Positions 1-6,762 of a stretch of 10,430 nucleotides of DNA are shown piece after piece. Numbering within the stretch: position 1 is the stretch's first letter; every line of letters starts with the position of its first letter. The notes below the pieces were generated by a model. It made no database searches. It was given only the letters and a program-made list of their open reading frames with translations, and was not told the origin of the DNA. The position numbers and the translations under genes are program-made. The stretch is from assembly GCA_966186435.1 (NCBI GenBank), contig CBIFWW010000121.1:1-10430 (forward strand), written 5' to 3'. The DNA comes from CBIFWW01 sp966186435. Lineage in GTDB: Bacteria; Pseudomonadota; Gammaproteobacteria; Enterobacterales; Enterobacteriaceae.

Positions 1-41
1 CTCCTGCGACGCCTCCCGCGGATAAGTCCGACGGGGAATAG
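1..41 (+). CDS. srmB: Probable 3' end of srmB (ATP-dependent RNA helicase), partial
   Basis: The frame starting at base 3 reads PATPPADKSDGE and then a TAG stop at 39-41. It is followed at once by a terminator. In E. coli the DEAD-box RNA helicase gene srmB, which acts in assembly of the large ribosomal subunit, lies here on this strand facing grcA. The tail of SrmB is hydrophilic and poorly conserved, so these 12 residues cannot identify it alone. The call rests mainly on gene order and the correctly placed stop and terminator. Frame 1 stays open until about base 60, so another frame cannot be ruled out. Confidence 0.45.
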   Translation, partial: PATPPADKSDGE

Positions 42-42
42 T

Positions 43-75
43 AAAAAAGCCACTTCCTGAGAAGTGGCTTTTTTT
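43..75. terminator. Bidirectional intrinsic terminator shared by srmB(?) and grcA
   Basis: A GC-rich 8-bp stem (GCCACTTC at 49-56 and GAAGTGGC at 61-68) with a CTGA loop is flanked by six A's on the left and seven T's on the right. It therefore gives a hairpin plus U-tract on both strands. It ends the rightward transcript after base 41 and the leftward grcA transcript, whose stop codon is about 44 bases away. Confidence 0.9.
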
Positions 76-118
76 CGTACTGCCATGGATGCTGGCGGCT
101 TTTTATTGCTGGTGCTGC

Positions 119-502
119 TTACAAACTTTCAGTGAAAGTACGGGCGATAACGTCGCGCTGCTGTTCTGGCGTCAGGGAGTTGAAGCGCACCGCGTAGCCA
201 GACACACGAATGGTCAGCTGCGGGTATTTTTCCGGGTGCTCTACTGCATCCATCAGGGTTTCACGGCGCAGCACGTTCACGTTCAGGTGCTGGCCACCTT
301 CTACGCGGATTTCTGGCTGTACGTCCATCGGTACTTCGCGGTACTCGACCTGGCCCAGTTTGGATACCGCGACCACTTCATCTTCTGCATAACCGGCTTT
401 TGCACAGATGCAGCGCGCTTCGCCTTTTTCGCTGTCCAGCAGCCAGAATGAGTTTAATAGTTCGTCATTTGCCGCTTTAGTAATCTGAATACCCGTAATC
501 AT
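119..502 (-). CDS. grcA: Autonomous glycyl radical cofactor GrcA (YfiD)
   Basis: Stand-alone glycyl radical protein of 127 residues, the usual family length. It replaces the C-terminal part of pyruvate formate-lyase when oxygen has cleaved that enzyme at its radical glycine, restoring activity in the cytoplasm. The diagnostic motif RVSGYAVRF lies near the C-terminus with the radical glycine at residue 102, followed by the conserved tail ending RTFTESL. The N-terminus MITGIQITKAAND is typical. A start 23 codons upstream is open but non-homologous; the ATG at 500-502 has a strong GGGAGG ribosome site (509-514) six bases away. Residues 31-33 are CIC; in the E. coli protein as I recall it the second cysteine is Val. 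The gene is monocistronic, divergent from ung, and has FNR-type sites upstream, fitting anaerobic or micro-aerobic induction. Confidence 0.97.
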   Translation of the reverse strand: MITGIQITKAANDELLNSFWLLDSEKGEARCICAKAGYAEDEVVAVSKLGQVEYREVPMDVQPEIRVEGGQHLNVNVLRRETLMDAVEHPEKYPQLTIRVSGYAVRFNSLTPEQQRDVIARTFTESL

Positions 503-581
503 AATATGCCTCCCGATAGGGTTTATTTTGTTATTCCGTTCAGCCATTTCATGGCGAATTGGTAAAACCATTGTTTCTTTG

Positions 582-593
582 TTGTTCTGTATA
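582..593 (-). promoter_or_regulatory. grcA: Candidate grcA promoter (-10 and start region)
   Basis: On the minus strand TGGTATACA forms an extended -10 (hexamer TATACA at 588-593). There is no good -35 hexamer, as expected where an activator bound next to the polymerase replaces it. A transcription start at about 582 puts the two upstream FNR-like sites at -40.5 and -93.5. The start itself is inferred. Confidence 0.6.
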
Positions 594-615
594 CCAGCCT
601 GACACCGGCGATTCC

Positions 616-629
616 TTGACTTAAATCAA
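616..629 (-). promoter_or_regulatory. FNR binding site, promoter-proximal
   Basis: TTGAC-TTAA-ATCAA matches the FNR consensus TTGAT-N4-ATCAA at 9 of 10 defined bases. Its centre (622.5) lies 40.5 bases upstream of the inferred grcA start, the class II activator position known for the E. coli gene. FNR is the oxygen-sensing iron-sulphur regulator that activates genes without oxygen. Confidence 0.8.
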
Positions 630-668
630 TAAAATCCTGGCGTGAAATAACCACACAAAATGAATTAG

Positions 669-682
669 TTGTTTTACATCAA
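669..682 (-). promoter_or_regulatory. FNR binding site, upstream
   Basis: TTGTT-TTAC-ATCAA matches the FNR consensus at 9 of 10 defined bases. Its centre (675.5) is exactly 53 bases from the proximal site. The same distance separates the -40.5 and -93.5 sites at E. coli grcA (yfiD), where the upstream site tempers activation so that expression peaks at low oxygen. The role here is inferred from that similarity. Confidence 0.72.
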
Positions 683-703
683 CTTAGTCAAATCTTAGGC
701 CTA

Positions 704-725
704 TTGAAAATGTATAAATTTTCAA
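704..725. repeat. Perfect inverted repeat in the grcA-ung intergenic region
   Basis: TTGAAAAT (704-711) and ATTTTCAA (718-725) are perfect reverse complements around a six-base GTATAA spacer, followed by a run of A's. It may be an operator for an unidentified dimeric regulator of ung or grcA, or simply AT-rich curvature. It does not match the FNR, Fur, LexA or ArgR consensus. The rest of the gap to ung shows no promoter I can call with confidence. Confidence 0.5.
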
Positions 726-822
726 AAAAAATTGAGTGGAAAACGAACAATTAATGAGCGGTATTTTGCTCTTGAAGAATAAGCAGTTAAGCTACGGTAA
801 TGAATCTTAGCAGGAGAAGAAA

Positions 823-1509
823 ATGACTAACCCATTAACCTGGCATGACGTATTAGCGGAAGAGAAGCAACAATCTTACTTTACCGAGACGCTAAAAACC
901 GTCGCCGCCAAGCGTGCTGCCGGAGTAACAGTCTACCCTGCTCAGAAAGACGTTTTTAACGCCTTCCGCTTTACCGAACTAGACGATGTGAAAGTGGTGA
1001 TCCTTGGCCAGGATCCGTATCACGGCCCGGGTCAGGCCCACGGTCTGGCTTTCTCTGTGTTACCAGGTGTGGCTACCCCCCCCTCTCTGCTGAATATGTA
1101 TAAAGAGTTGGAAGCTTCTATCCCTGGCTTTACCCGACCAAAGCATGGCTACCTCGAAAGCTGGGCCCACCAGGGGGTGCTACTGTTGAATACCGTGCTG
1201 ACAGTAGAAGCCGGTCAGGCTCATTCTCATGCAAATTTGGGCTGGGAAACCTTTACCGATAAAGTGATCGCGCTGATTAACCAGCATTGTGAAGGGGTAG
1301 TCTTTTTATTGTGGGGCGCTCACGCTCAGAAAAAAGGTAGGATTATTAACCGCGATCGCCACGTGGTGCTGCAAGCACCGCACCCTTCTCCGCTCTCTGC
1401 CCATCGGGGCTTCCTGGGCTGCGGCCACTTCGCCCAGGCCAATGAATACTTGCAGGGCCGGGGCAATATCCCCATTGATTGGATGCCGGTTTTACCCGAG
1501 GCCCAATAA
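823..1509 (+). CDS. ung: Uracil-DNA glycosylase Ung (family 1)
   Basis: Removes uracil from DNA, arising from cytosine deamination or dUTP incorporation, as the first step of base excision repair. The protein has 228 residues, the normal length. The water-activating motif GQDPYHGPGQ is at 62-71 with catalytic Asp64; the uracil-binding Asn123 sits in LLLNTVLT; the DNA-intercalation loop HPSPLSAHRGF starts at His187 with Leu191. All key residues are at the E. coli numbering. The ATG is preceded by AGGAG (812-816) at six bases. The gene stands alone, divergent from grcA and convergent with yfiF, and a terminator overlaps its stop codon. I see no convincing sigma-70 promoter in the 320-base gap, though one must exist there. 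Confidence 0.98.
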   Translation: MTNPLTWHDVLAEEKQQSYFTETLKTVAAKRAAGVTVYPAQKDVFNAFRFTELDDVKVVILGQDPYHGPGQAHGLAFSVLPGVATPPSLLNMYKELEASIPGFTRPKHGYLESWAHQGVLLLNTVLTVEAGQAHSHANLGWETFTDKVIALINQHCEGVVFLLWGAHAQKKGRIINRDRHVVLQAPHPSPLSAHRGFLGCGHFAQANEYLQGRGNIPIDWMPVLPEAQ

Positions 1510-1542
1510 ACAAAACGCCAGCATATCGCTGGCGTTTTGTTT
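1508..1542. terminator. Bidirectional intrinsic terminator between ung and yfiF
   Basis: A long inverted repeat: AAACAAAACGCCAGC (1508-1522), loop ATATC, and GCTGGCGTTTTGTTT (1528-1542). The GC core is flanked by A-rich and T-rich arms, so it works on both strands. It begins inside the ung stop codon and lies 10 bases beyond the yfiF stop, serving both convergent genes. Confidence 0.92.
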
Positions 1543-1552
1543 GGTGCGCTTA

Positions 1553-2650
1553 TCAGGCTTTATTCTGGCGCCACCACTCCGCCAGCAAAATGCCCGTGGC
1601 CACGGATACGTTCAGGCTTTCGACATTCCCGGTACCATCGATAGACAGGTGCATATCGGCATTGTCCATGGTGGCATCAGAGATCCCGTCACGTTCCTGG
1701 CCCAGTACCAGCACCATTTTGTGCGGCAGCGTCGCTTTAGACAGCTTAACCCCATCGCGGCTACCGGTAGATACAATGGAATACCCGGCTTCACGGAACT
1801 GCTGAATAGCGCCCTGGAAGGTATCGCCGGTGATGGCCTGAACATGTTCAGCGCCACCTTCAGCGGTACGCACGGCGGCACCGGATTCAAGAATAGCGGC
1901 ATCCTGCACCAGCACGCCTTTCACGCCGAAGTGCGCACAGCTACGCATCATGGCACCCAGATTGTGTGGGTTGCTCACATCTTCCATCGCTAATACGCAG
2001 TCGTCAGCTTCTGCTCCACTCAGCCATTTGGTCACGGCCACGCCGTTACGTTTTTTGATCAGGAAGCACACGCCGCCATGGTGTTCAGTCCCGGAAGCTT
2101 TGGTCAGCTCAGCATCATCAACCACGTGGTAGGCTTTGCGGTTTGCTGCCATCCAACGCAAGGCTTCTTTAAAACGCGGAGTCACGCTCTGAATAAACCA
2201 GGCACGAACGATGCAGTCCGGGCGGCTCTGGAATAAAGACTGACAGGCGTTCTCACCGTAGACGCGGGTTTCTTCCGCACGCTGACGGCGTAATACTTCT
2301 GGATCGATAAAACTTTTACCGCTAATACCGCCGTGATCCGGGGTAGTGGAATCTTCATCCCGTGGCGGACGAGAAACGGTACGCCATGGTGAATCATTGC
2401 GGTTGTCAGAGCCACGGCCTTCTGAAGTGCGGTTATCCGCACCACGATTGCCAGAAGCACGGCTTTCTGAAGCGCGGTTATCCGCACCGCGAGTATCGCG
2501 TGAACCACGGCGGCCGCCGTCTCCACGTGAGGGCGCCCGTCCACCGCCCTTCCCGGTACGCGGGTTTTGGGTGCGTTTTTCAGTCTCATCCTCACCGCGG
2601 ACATACATCACTTTGACTTTGCCGCTTTTACCTTTAAATTCGTCGTTCAT
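1553..2650 (-). CDS. yfiF: SpoU/TrmH-family RNA 2'-O-methyltransferase-like protein YfiF
   Basis: Predicted S-adenosylmethionine-dependent RNA ribose methyltransferase of the SPOUT superfamily; the RNA target is not known to me. The 365-residue protein has three parts. Residues 1-110 are a basic, low-complexity tail rich in Arg, Gly, Ser and Asp. Residues about 120-205 form a substrate-binding domain (FIDPEVLRRQRAEETRVYGENAC and onward). The C-terminal catalytic domain carries motif 1 NPHNLGAMMRSCAHFG (about 227-242), motif 2 MVLVLGQERDGIS (about 312-324) and motif 3 LNVSVATGILLAEWW (about 346-360). These cover the knotted cofactor pocket. A GTG four codons upstream is open, but the ATG at 2648-2650 has GGAG six bases away and gives the family N-terminus MNDE-KGKSGKVKVMYVR. 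The tail holds a duplicated 15-residue unit. It faces trxC divergently. Confidence 0.93.
   Translation of the reverse strand: MNDEFKGKSGKVKVMYVRGEDETEKRTQNPRTGKGGGRAPSRGDGGRRGSRDTRGADNRASESRASGNRGADNRTSEGRGSDNRNDSPWRTVSRPPRDEDSTTPDHGGISGKSFIDPEVLRRQRAEETRVYGENACQSLFQSRPDCIVRAWFIQSVTPRFKEALRWMAANRKAYHVVDDAELTKASGTEHHGGVCFLIKKRNGVAVTKWLSGAEADDCVLAMEDVSNPHNLGAMMRSCAHFGVKGVLVQDAAILESGAAVRTAEGGAEHVQAITGDTFQGAIQQFREAGYSIVSTGSRDGVKLSKATLPHKMVLVLGQERDGISDATMDNADMHLSIDGTGNVESLNVSVATGILLAEWWRQNKA
2402..2491 (-). repeat. yfiF: Two tandem 45-bp coding repeats in yfiF
   Basis: Units 2402-2446 and 2447-2491 are identical at 38 of 45 positions by my count. They encode RGADNRASESRASGN (residues 54-68) and RGADNRTSEGRGSDN (69-83). 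In-frame duplication lengthened the disordered, arginine-rich tail by 15 residues without breaking the gene. Confidence 0.85.
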
Positions 2651-2811
2651 GCTCTTCTCCACCGACTTCTGCGCGAAGGGCGCAGATTACCTGAACTACA
2701 CCGGGTAAGCCATTGCCTTTGGTCAAAAGCTAATAACTATTATACCTATTGAATAAATCTGATTGTTTCGGCCCAGCCTCGCCTCAATACTGTGTAACAA
2801 TTATGAAACAA

Positions 2812-2828
2812 CGCGGTGAAATACCGCG
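2812..2828 (+). other. Hairpin upstream of trxC
   Basis: CGCGGT (2812-2817) and ACCGCG (2823-2828) pair perfectly around a five-base GAAAT loop, about 31 bases before the trxC start and with no U-tract. It probably lies in the 5' untranslated region of the trxC message. Function unknown. Confidence 0.45.
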
Positions 2829-2859
2829 ACTCAGTTAACCTAATGACCGAGGTTTTTTT

Positions 2860-3279
2860 ATGAATACCGTTTGTGCCTCCTGCCAGGCGATTAATCGCAT
2901 CCCCGACGAGCGCATTGAAGACAACGCCAAATGTGGCCGTTGCGGTCACGAACTTTTTGACGGTGATGTCATTAATGCCACCAGTACGACTCTGGACCAA
3001 CTGCTGAAAGATGACCTGCCAGTGGTCGTCGATTTCTGGGCGCCCTGGTGCGGTCCATGCGTTAACTTCGCCCCGGTATTTGAAGACGTAGCCAAAGAGC
3101 GCAGCGGCCAGATTCGCTTTGTTAAGGTGAATACTGAGGCTGAACCTGAGCTGAGCGCCCGTTTCCGTATTCGTAGCATCCCGACCATCATGATTTTCAA
3201 AAACGGTGTAGTCGTGGACATGCTCAACGGTGCCATGCCAAAAGGCCCCTTTGATGATTGGATCAACGAATCTCTGTAA
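2860..3279 (+). CDS. trxC: Thioredoxin 2 (TrxC)
   Basis: Cytoplasmic protein-disulphide reductase with an extra zinc-binding N-terminal region; reduced by thioredoxin reductase and able to support ribonucleotide reductase. The 139-residue protein starts with two CxxC pairs (Cys5/Cys8 and Cys25/Cys28) that bind zinc and distinguish thioredoxin 2 from thioredoxin 1. A thioredoxin fold follows with the active site WCGPC at 63-67 and the cis-proline at 108 (SIPT). Residue 68, after the active site, is Val; E. coli has Arg there as I recall. GAGG (2849-2852) lies seven T's before the ATG. In E. coli trxC is induced by OxyR under peroxide stress; I could not find a convincing OxyR site in the 209 bases to yfiF. 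A strong hairpin follows the stop codon. Confidence 0.97.
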   Translation: MNTVCASCQAINRIPDERIEDNAKCGRCGHELFDGDVINATSTTLDQLLKDDLPVVVDFWAPWCGPCVNFAPVFEDVAKERSGQIRFVKVNTEAEPELSARFRIRSIPTIMIFKNGVVVDMLNGAMPKGPFDDWINESL

Positions 3280-3286
3280 TCCCCCA

Positions 3287-3304
3287 GGGGCGCGATTGTG
3301 CCCC
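3287..3304 (+). other. GC-rich hairpin after the trxC stop codon
   Basis: GGGGCGC (3287-3293) pairs with GTGCCCC (3298-3304) through seven base pairs, one of them G-U, with a GATT loop, eight bases after trxC. No T-run follows, so it is not a classical intrinsic terminator. It may protect the 3' end of the trxC message or cause partial termination. Confidence 0.4.
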
Positions 3305-3325
3305 CGCTATCCCCTGCGCTAAAAT
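3296..3325 (+). promoter_or_regulatory. Possible tapT promoter
   Basis: TAAAAT at 3320-3325 is a good -10 hexamer (5 of 6). The best -35, TTGTGC at 3296-3301, is poor and 18 bases away, and overlaps the hairpin after trxC. It would give a leader of about 20 bases before tapT. Read-through from trxC is an alternative source of transcript. Confidence 0.3.
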
Positions 3326-3350
3326 ACCCTTTTTCTCCACGTAATTTCCC

Positions 3351-4052
3351 ATGACCGAAAATGCCGTATTACGGTTGCGCACCGAGCGACTTGCCCGCGC
3401 GACCCGCCCGTTCCTTGCCCGTGGTAACCGGGTACGTCGCTGCCAGCGCTGTCTCTTACCGTTAAAGCATTGCCTGTGCGCTACCCTCAAGCCACAGCAG
3501 GCCCGCAGCTCCTTCTGCCTGGTCATGTCCGACATCGAGCCAATGAAGCCCAGCAATACTGGCCGTCTGATTGCCGATGTATTGCCTAATACCTTTGCTT
3601 TTCCGTGGTCACGTACCGAGCCGCCTCAAGCCTTAATCGATCTGGTGCAAAACCCAGACTGGCAACCGATGGTGGTTTTCCCGGCGTCTTATGCCGATGA
3701 ATCACGCCAGATCCTGTCGTCACCTCCCGCCACCGGTAAACCGCCCCTCTTTATTATGTTAGACGGCACCTGGATTGAGGCGCGAAAAATGTTTCGCAAA
3801 AGCCCGTGGCTGGACAATCTGCCGCTGATTTCTGTCGATCTCTCCCGCACCTCGGTTTACCAGCTACGCGAATCCCACGGTGAAGGCCAGTATTGCACGG
3901 CTGAAGTCGCCGCTGCCCTGCTGGAATTGGCGGGCGATAGCAATGCCGCTAACGGGTTGACCAAACATTTTATGCTGTTTCGGGAACGCTACCTGGCAGG
4001 TAAAGCCAATCATCAAAGGGCGGTCACAGCGCCGGAGCCAGAAAGCGTTTAA
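3351..4052 (+). CDS. tapT: tRNA-uridine aminocarboxypropyltransferase TapT (YfiP, DTW domain)
   Basis: Transfers the 3-amino-3-carboxypropyl group of S-adenosylmethionine to uridine, forming acp3U at position 47 of several tRNAs; in E. coli this was assigned to YfiP, now TapT. The protein has 233 residues, as usual. Near the N-terminus a conserved cysteine cluster C31-x2-C34-x6-C41-x-C43 probably binds a metal. The DTW-family signature is LDGTWIEARKM, with Asp138 to Trp141, preceded by the block EPMKPSNTGRLIAD (63-76). The tail after about 220 is variable. The ATG at 3351 gives the family N-terminus MTENAVLRLR, but the bases before it (GTAATTTCCC) contain no clear Shine-Dalgarno sequence, so translation may be modest. 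It lies 71 bases after trxC and 33 bases before pat, and probably shares a transcript with pat. Confidence 0.95.
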   Translation: MTENAVLRLRTERLARATRPFLARGNRVRRCQRCLLPLKHCLCATLKPQQARSSFCLVMSDIEPMKPSNTGRLIADVLPNTFAFPWSRTEPPQALIDLVQNPDWQPMVVFPASYADESRQILSSPPATGKPPLFIMLDGTWIEARKMFRKSPWLDNLPLISVDLSRTSVYQLRESHGEGQYCTAEVAAALLELAGDSNAANGLTKHFMLFRERYLAGKANHQRAVTAPEPESV

Positions 4053-4085
4053 ACTCAGCGGGTCTTTTCGCTAAGGGAGAGAGCC

Positions 4086-6749
4086 ATGAGCCAACGGGGC
4101 CTGGAAGCACTGCTTCGTCCTTCATCTATTGCCGTAATTGGGGCTTCAATGAAGCCCGAGCGTGCCGGATATTTGATGATGAGGAATTTATTAGCCGGTG
4201 GATTTAACGGGCCGGTGTTGCCGGTTACCCCTAGCTGGAAGGCGGTCTGTGGGGTGATGGCATGGCCGGACATTGCCAGCCTGCCTTTCTCACCCGATCT
4301 GGCCGTGCTCTGTACCCATGCCAGCCGTAACCTGGATATGTTGGATGCGCTCGGTGCCAAGGGCTGTAAAACCTGCATCATTCTCTCATCCCCACCAGAA
4401 CAACATCAGGATTTGCTGGCCGCGGCGGCCCGTTGGCAGATGCGGATACTTGGCCCTAACAGCCTTGGCCTGTTGGCGCCCTGGCAGGGGTTGAATGCCA
4501 GCTTTTCTCCGGTGCCAATCAAAAAAGGCAAACTGGCGTTTATCTCCCAGTCTGCGGCGGTTTCTAATACCATCCTCGACTGGGCACAGCAGCGTGAAAT
4601 GGGCTTCTCCTACTTTATCGCCCTCGGGGATAGCCTCGATATCGATGTGGATGAGCTGCTAGACTTTCTGGCTCGGGACAATAAAACCAGCGCGATATTG
4701 TTGTACCTCGAACATCTGAGTGATGCCCGGCGATTTGTCTCTGCCGCCCGGAGCGCCTCGCGCAATAAGCCGATCCTGGTGATCAAAAGCGGCCGTAGCG
4801 CCCGCGCTCAACAATTACTTAAAACCCGGCCCAGTTTAGATGCCGCCTGGGATGCGGCCATCCAGCGGGCGGGCCTATTGCGGGTGCGTGATACCCATGA
4901 GCTGTTTTCAGCAGTAGAAACCCTCAGCCATATGCGCCAGTTACGCGGCGAGAAGTTAATGATCGTCAGCAATGGTGCCGCCCCGGCGGCCCTGGCCCTT
5001 GATGAGCTGGAGCTACGTAATGGCAAGCTAGCGGTACTCAGTGACCAAACCCTTGCCGCATTGCGGAGTGTGGAAGGGGTGGAAAGCCAGGCCAGTAATC
5101 CGCTGGATTTACGGGATGATGCCTCGGTTCCCCGTTACCTGAAAACCCTTGAAGTGTTGCTCGACAGCCGGGAAGTGGACGCCTTGATGGTAATCCATGC
5201 CCCAAGCGCGGTGGCCTCCGGCACCGAGATGGCACTGCAACTGGTAAACCTGTTGAAGAAGCACCCTCGCGGGCGCATGGTGACGGTAGTAACCAACTGG
5301 AGCGGGGAATATTCCTCCCGGGAAGCCCGCCGGGTGTTCAGCGATGCCGGTATTCCCACCTATCGCACGCCGGAAGGCACCGTGACCGCCTTTATGCATA
5401 TGGTTGAGTATCACCGCAACCAGAAGCAACTGCGTGAAACCCCTGTTGCCCCAATCCATGCCCATGGCGATACGTCTCGCGCCAGGCAGTTATTGCAGCA
5501 GGCGCTGGCGGATAACGCTACCACTCTGGATACCCATGAAGTTCAGCCAATCCTGCAAGCCTGGGGGCTGGAAACCTTACCCACCTGGATTGCCGGGGAC
5601 AGTGCCGAGGCGGTGCATATCGCCAGCCAGATTGGCTACCCAGTAGCCCTGAAGCTACGCTCCCCGGATATTCCGCATAAATCAGAAGTCCAGGGGGTGA
5701 TGCTCTATCTGCGTACCCCGCAAGAAGTCCAACAAGCTGCCGATGCGATTATCGATCGCGTCCGTCTGGCATGGCCCCAGGCCCGTATACAGGGGCTGGT
5801 GGTTCAGGGCATGGCAAACCGTGCCGGTGCCCAGGAGCTGCGGATCGTGGTGGAACATGACCCGATTTTTGGCCCACTTATCATGCTGGGCGAAGGGGGT
5901 GTTGAATGGGTGGCTGGCGATCAGGCGGCGGTTGCCCTGCCGCCATTGAATATGAACCTGGCCCGCTATCTGGTGATTCAGGCAATTAAGAAGCATAAGA
6001 TCCGCGGGCGCAGCGCACTCAGGCCTCTGGATATCCCCGGCCTGAGCCGCCTGCTGGTACAAGTGTCTAACCTGATTATTGATTGCCCGGAGATCCGCCG
6101 CCTGGATATTCACCCGCTGCTGGCCTCCGGGAAAGACTTCACGTTGCTGGATGTCACGTTGGATATCGCCCCGGTTGACGGCGATGGCGACAGCCGCCTG
6201 GCAGTACGGCCTTATCCTCATAATCTTGAGCAGAAAGTCACCCTGCATAATGGGATTGAATGTCTGTTCCGCCCGATCCTACCGGAAGATGAACCTGAGC
6301 TTCGGCGGTTTATCGGGCAGGTTACTAAAGAAGATCTTTATTACCGCTACTTCAGTGAAATCAACGAATTTACCCATGATGACTTAGCCAATATGACCCA
6401 GATCGACTACGATCGTGAAATGGCCTTTGTTGCAGTGCGTGAATCCGAAAAGGGGGAAGAGATCCTCGGTGTTACCAGGGCGATTTCGGACCCGGACAAT
6501 ATCGATGCCGAATTTGCCGTATTGGTTCGTTCAGATCTGAAAGGCCAGGGCATGGGCCGAAAGCTAATGGAGAAATTGATCGCTTACACCCGCGATCACG
6601 GCCTGCAAAAGCTGAATGGCATCACCATGCCGAATAATCAGGGGATGATAAGCCTGGCCCGTAAGTTGGGTTTCCACGTTGATATCCAACTGGAGGATGG
6701 GATTGTTAGCCTGACGCTGGCCCTCACACCTCCCCCTGACGGTAAGTAA
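4086..6749 (+). CDS. pat: Protein lysine acetyltransferase Pat (YfiQ/Pka)
   Basis: Large enteric GNAT acetyltransferase that uses acetyl-CoA to acetylate lysines, including the catalytic lysine of acetyl-CoA synthetase, switching it off; CobB deacetylase reverses this. The protein has 887 residues, matching the family. Residues about 1-700 resemble NDP-forming acyl-CoA synthetases: a CoA-binding fold beginning SIAVIGAS, ligase-like domains, and an ATP-grasp part with IGYPVALKLRSPDIPHKSEVQGV. The C-terminal GNAT domain (about 725-880) has the acetyl-CoA loop KGQGMGRK at 819-826. The SHTG phosphohistidine motif of active synthetases, expected near 245-255, is replaced by KTRPSLDAAW, so this half is probably a sensor and not a synthetase. 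GGGAG precedes the ATG. It lies 33 bases after tapT and 110 before pssA. Confidence 0.96.
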   Translation: MSQRGLEALLRPSSIAVIGASMKPERAGYLMMRNLLAGGFNGPVLPVTPSWKAVCGVMAWPDIASLPFSPDLAVLCTHASRNLDMLDALGAKGCKTCIILSSPPEQHQDLLAAAARWQMRILGPNSLGLLAPWQGLNASFSPVPIKKGKLAFISQSAAVSNTILDWAQQREMGFSYFIALGDSLDIDVDELLDFLARDNKTSAILLYLEHLSDARRFVSAARSASRNKPILVIKSGRSARAQQLLKTRPSLDAAWDAAIQRAGLLRVRDTHELFSAVETLSHMRQLRGEKLMIVSNGAAPAALALDELELRNGKLAVLSDQTLAALRSVEGVESQASNPLDLRDDASVPRYLKTLEVLLDSREVDALMVIHAPSAVASGTEMALQLVNLLKKHPRGRMVTVVTNWSGEYSSREARRVFSDAGIPTYRTPEGTVTAFMHMVEYHRNQKQLRETPVAPIHAHGDTSRARQLLQQALADNATTLDTHEVQPILQAWGLETLPTWIAGDSAEAVHIASQIGYPVALKLRSPDIPHKSEVQGVMLYLRTPQEVQQAADAIIDRVRLAWPQARIQGLVVQGMANRAGAQELRIVVEHDPIFGPLIMLGEGGVEWVAGDQAAVALPPLNMNLARYLVIQAIKKHKIRGRSALRPLDIPGLSRLLVQVSNLIIDCPEIRRLDIHPLLASGKDFTLLDVTLDIAPVDGDGDSRLAVRPYPHNLEQKVTLHNGIECLFRPILPEDEPELRRFIGQVTKEDLYYRYFSEINEFTHDDLANMTQIDYDREMAFVAVRESEKGEEILGVTRAISDPDNIDAEFAVLVRSDLKGQGMGRKLMEKLIAYTRDHGLQKLNGITMPNNQGMISLARKLGFHVDIQLEDGIVSLTLALTPPPDGK

Positions 6750-6762
6750 GGTATTGGAAAAC

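Noticed and set aside
503..571. A 23-codon N-terminal extension of grcA
   Set aside because: The extension is not part of the family, and the internal ATG at 500-502 has an excellent ribosome site and gives the standard 127-residue protein.
1442..1993. A 183-codon open frame on the + strand overlapping the ung end and the yfiF end
   Set aside because: It runs antisense to the conserved catalytic part of yfiF, crosses the terminator, has no plausible ribosome site and resembles no protein I know.
2735..2749. Possible OxyR half-site upstream of trxC (right half ends CTAT)
   Set aside because: Only part of one half-site fits, and the next half-site at the required spacing is poor. OxyR control of trxC is plausible from E. 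coli but not shown here.
5682..6248. A 188-codon open frame on the - strand inside pat
   Set aside because: It lies opposite a conserved part of pat; its length follows from codon bias of the real gene.
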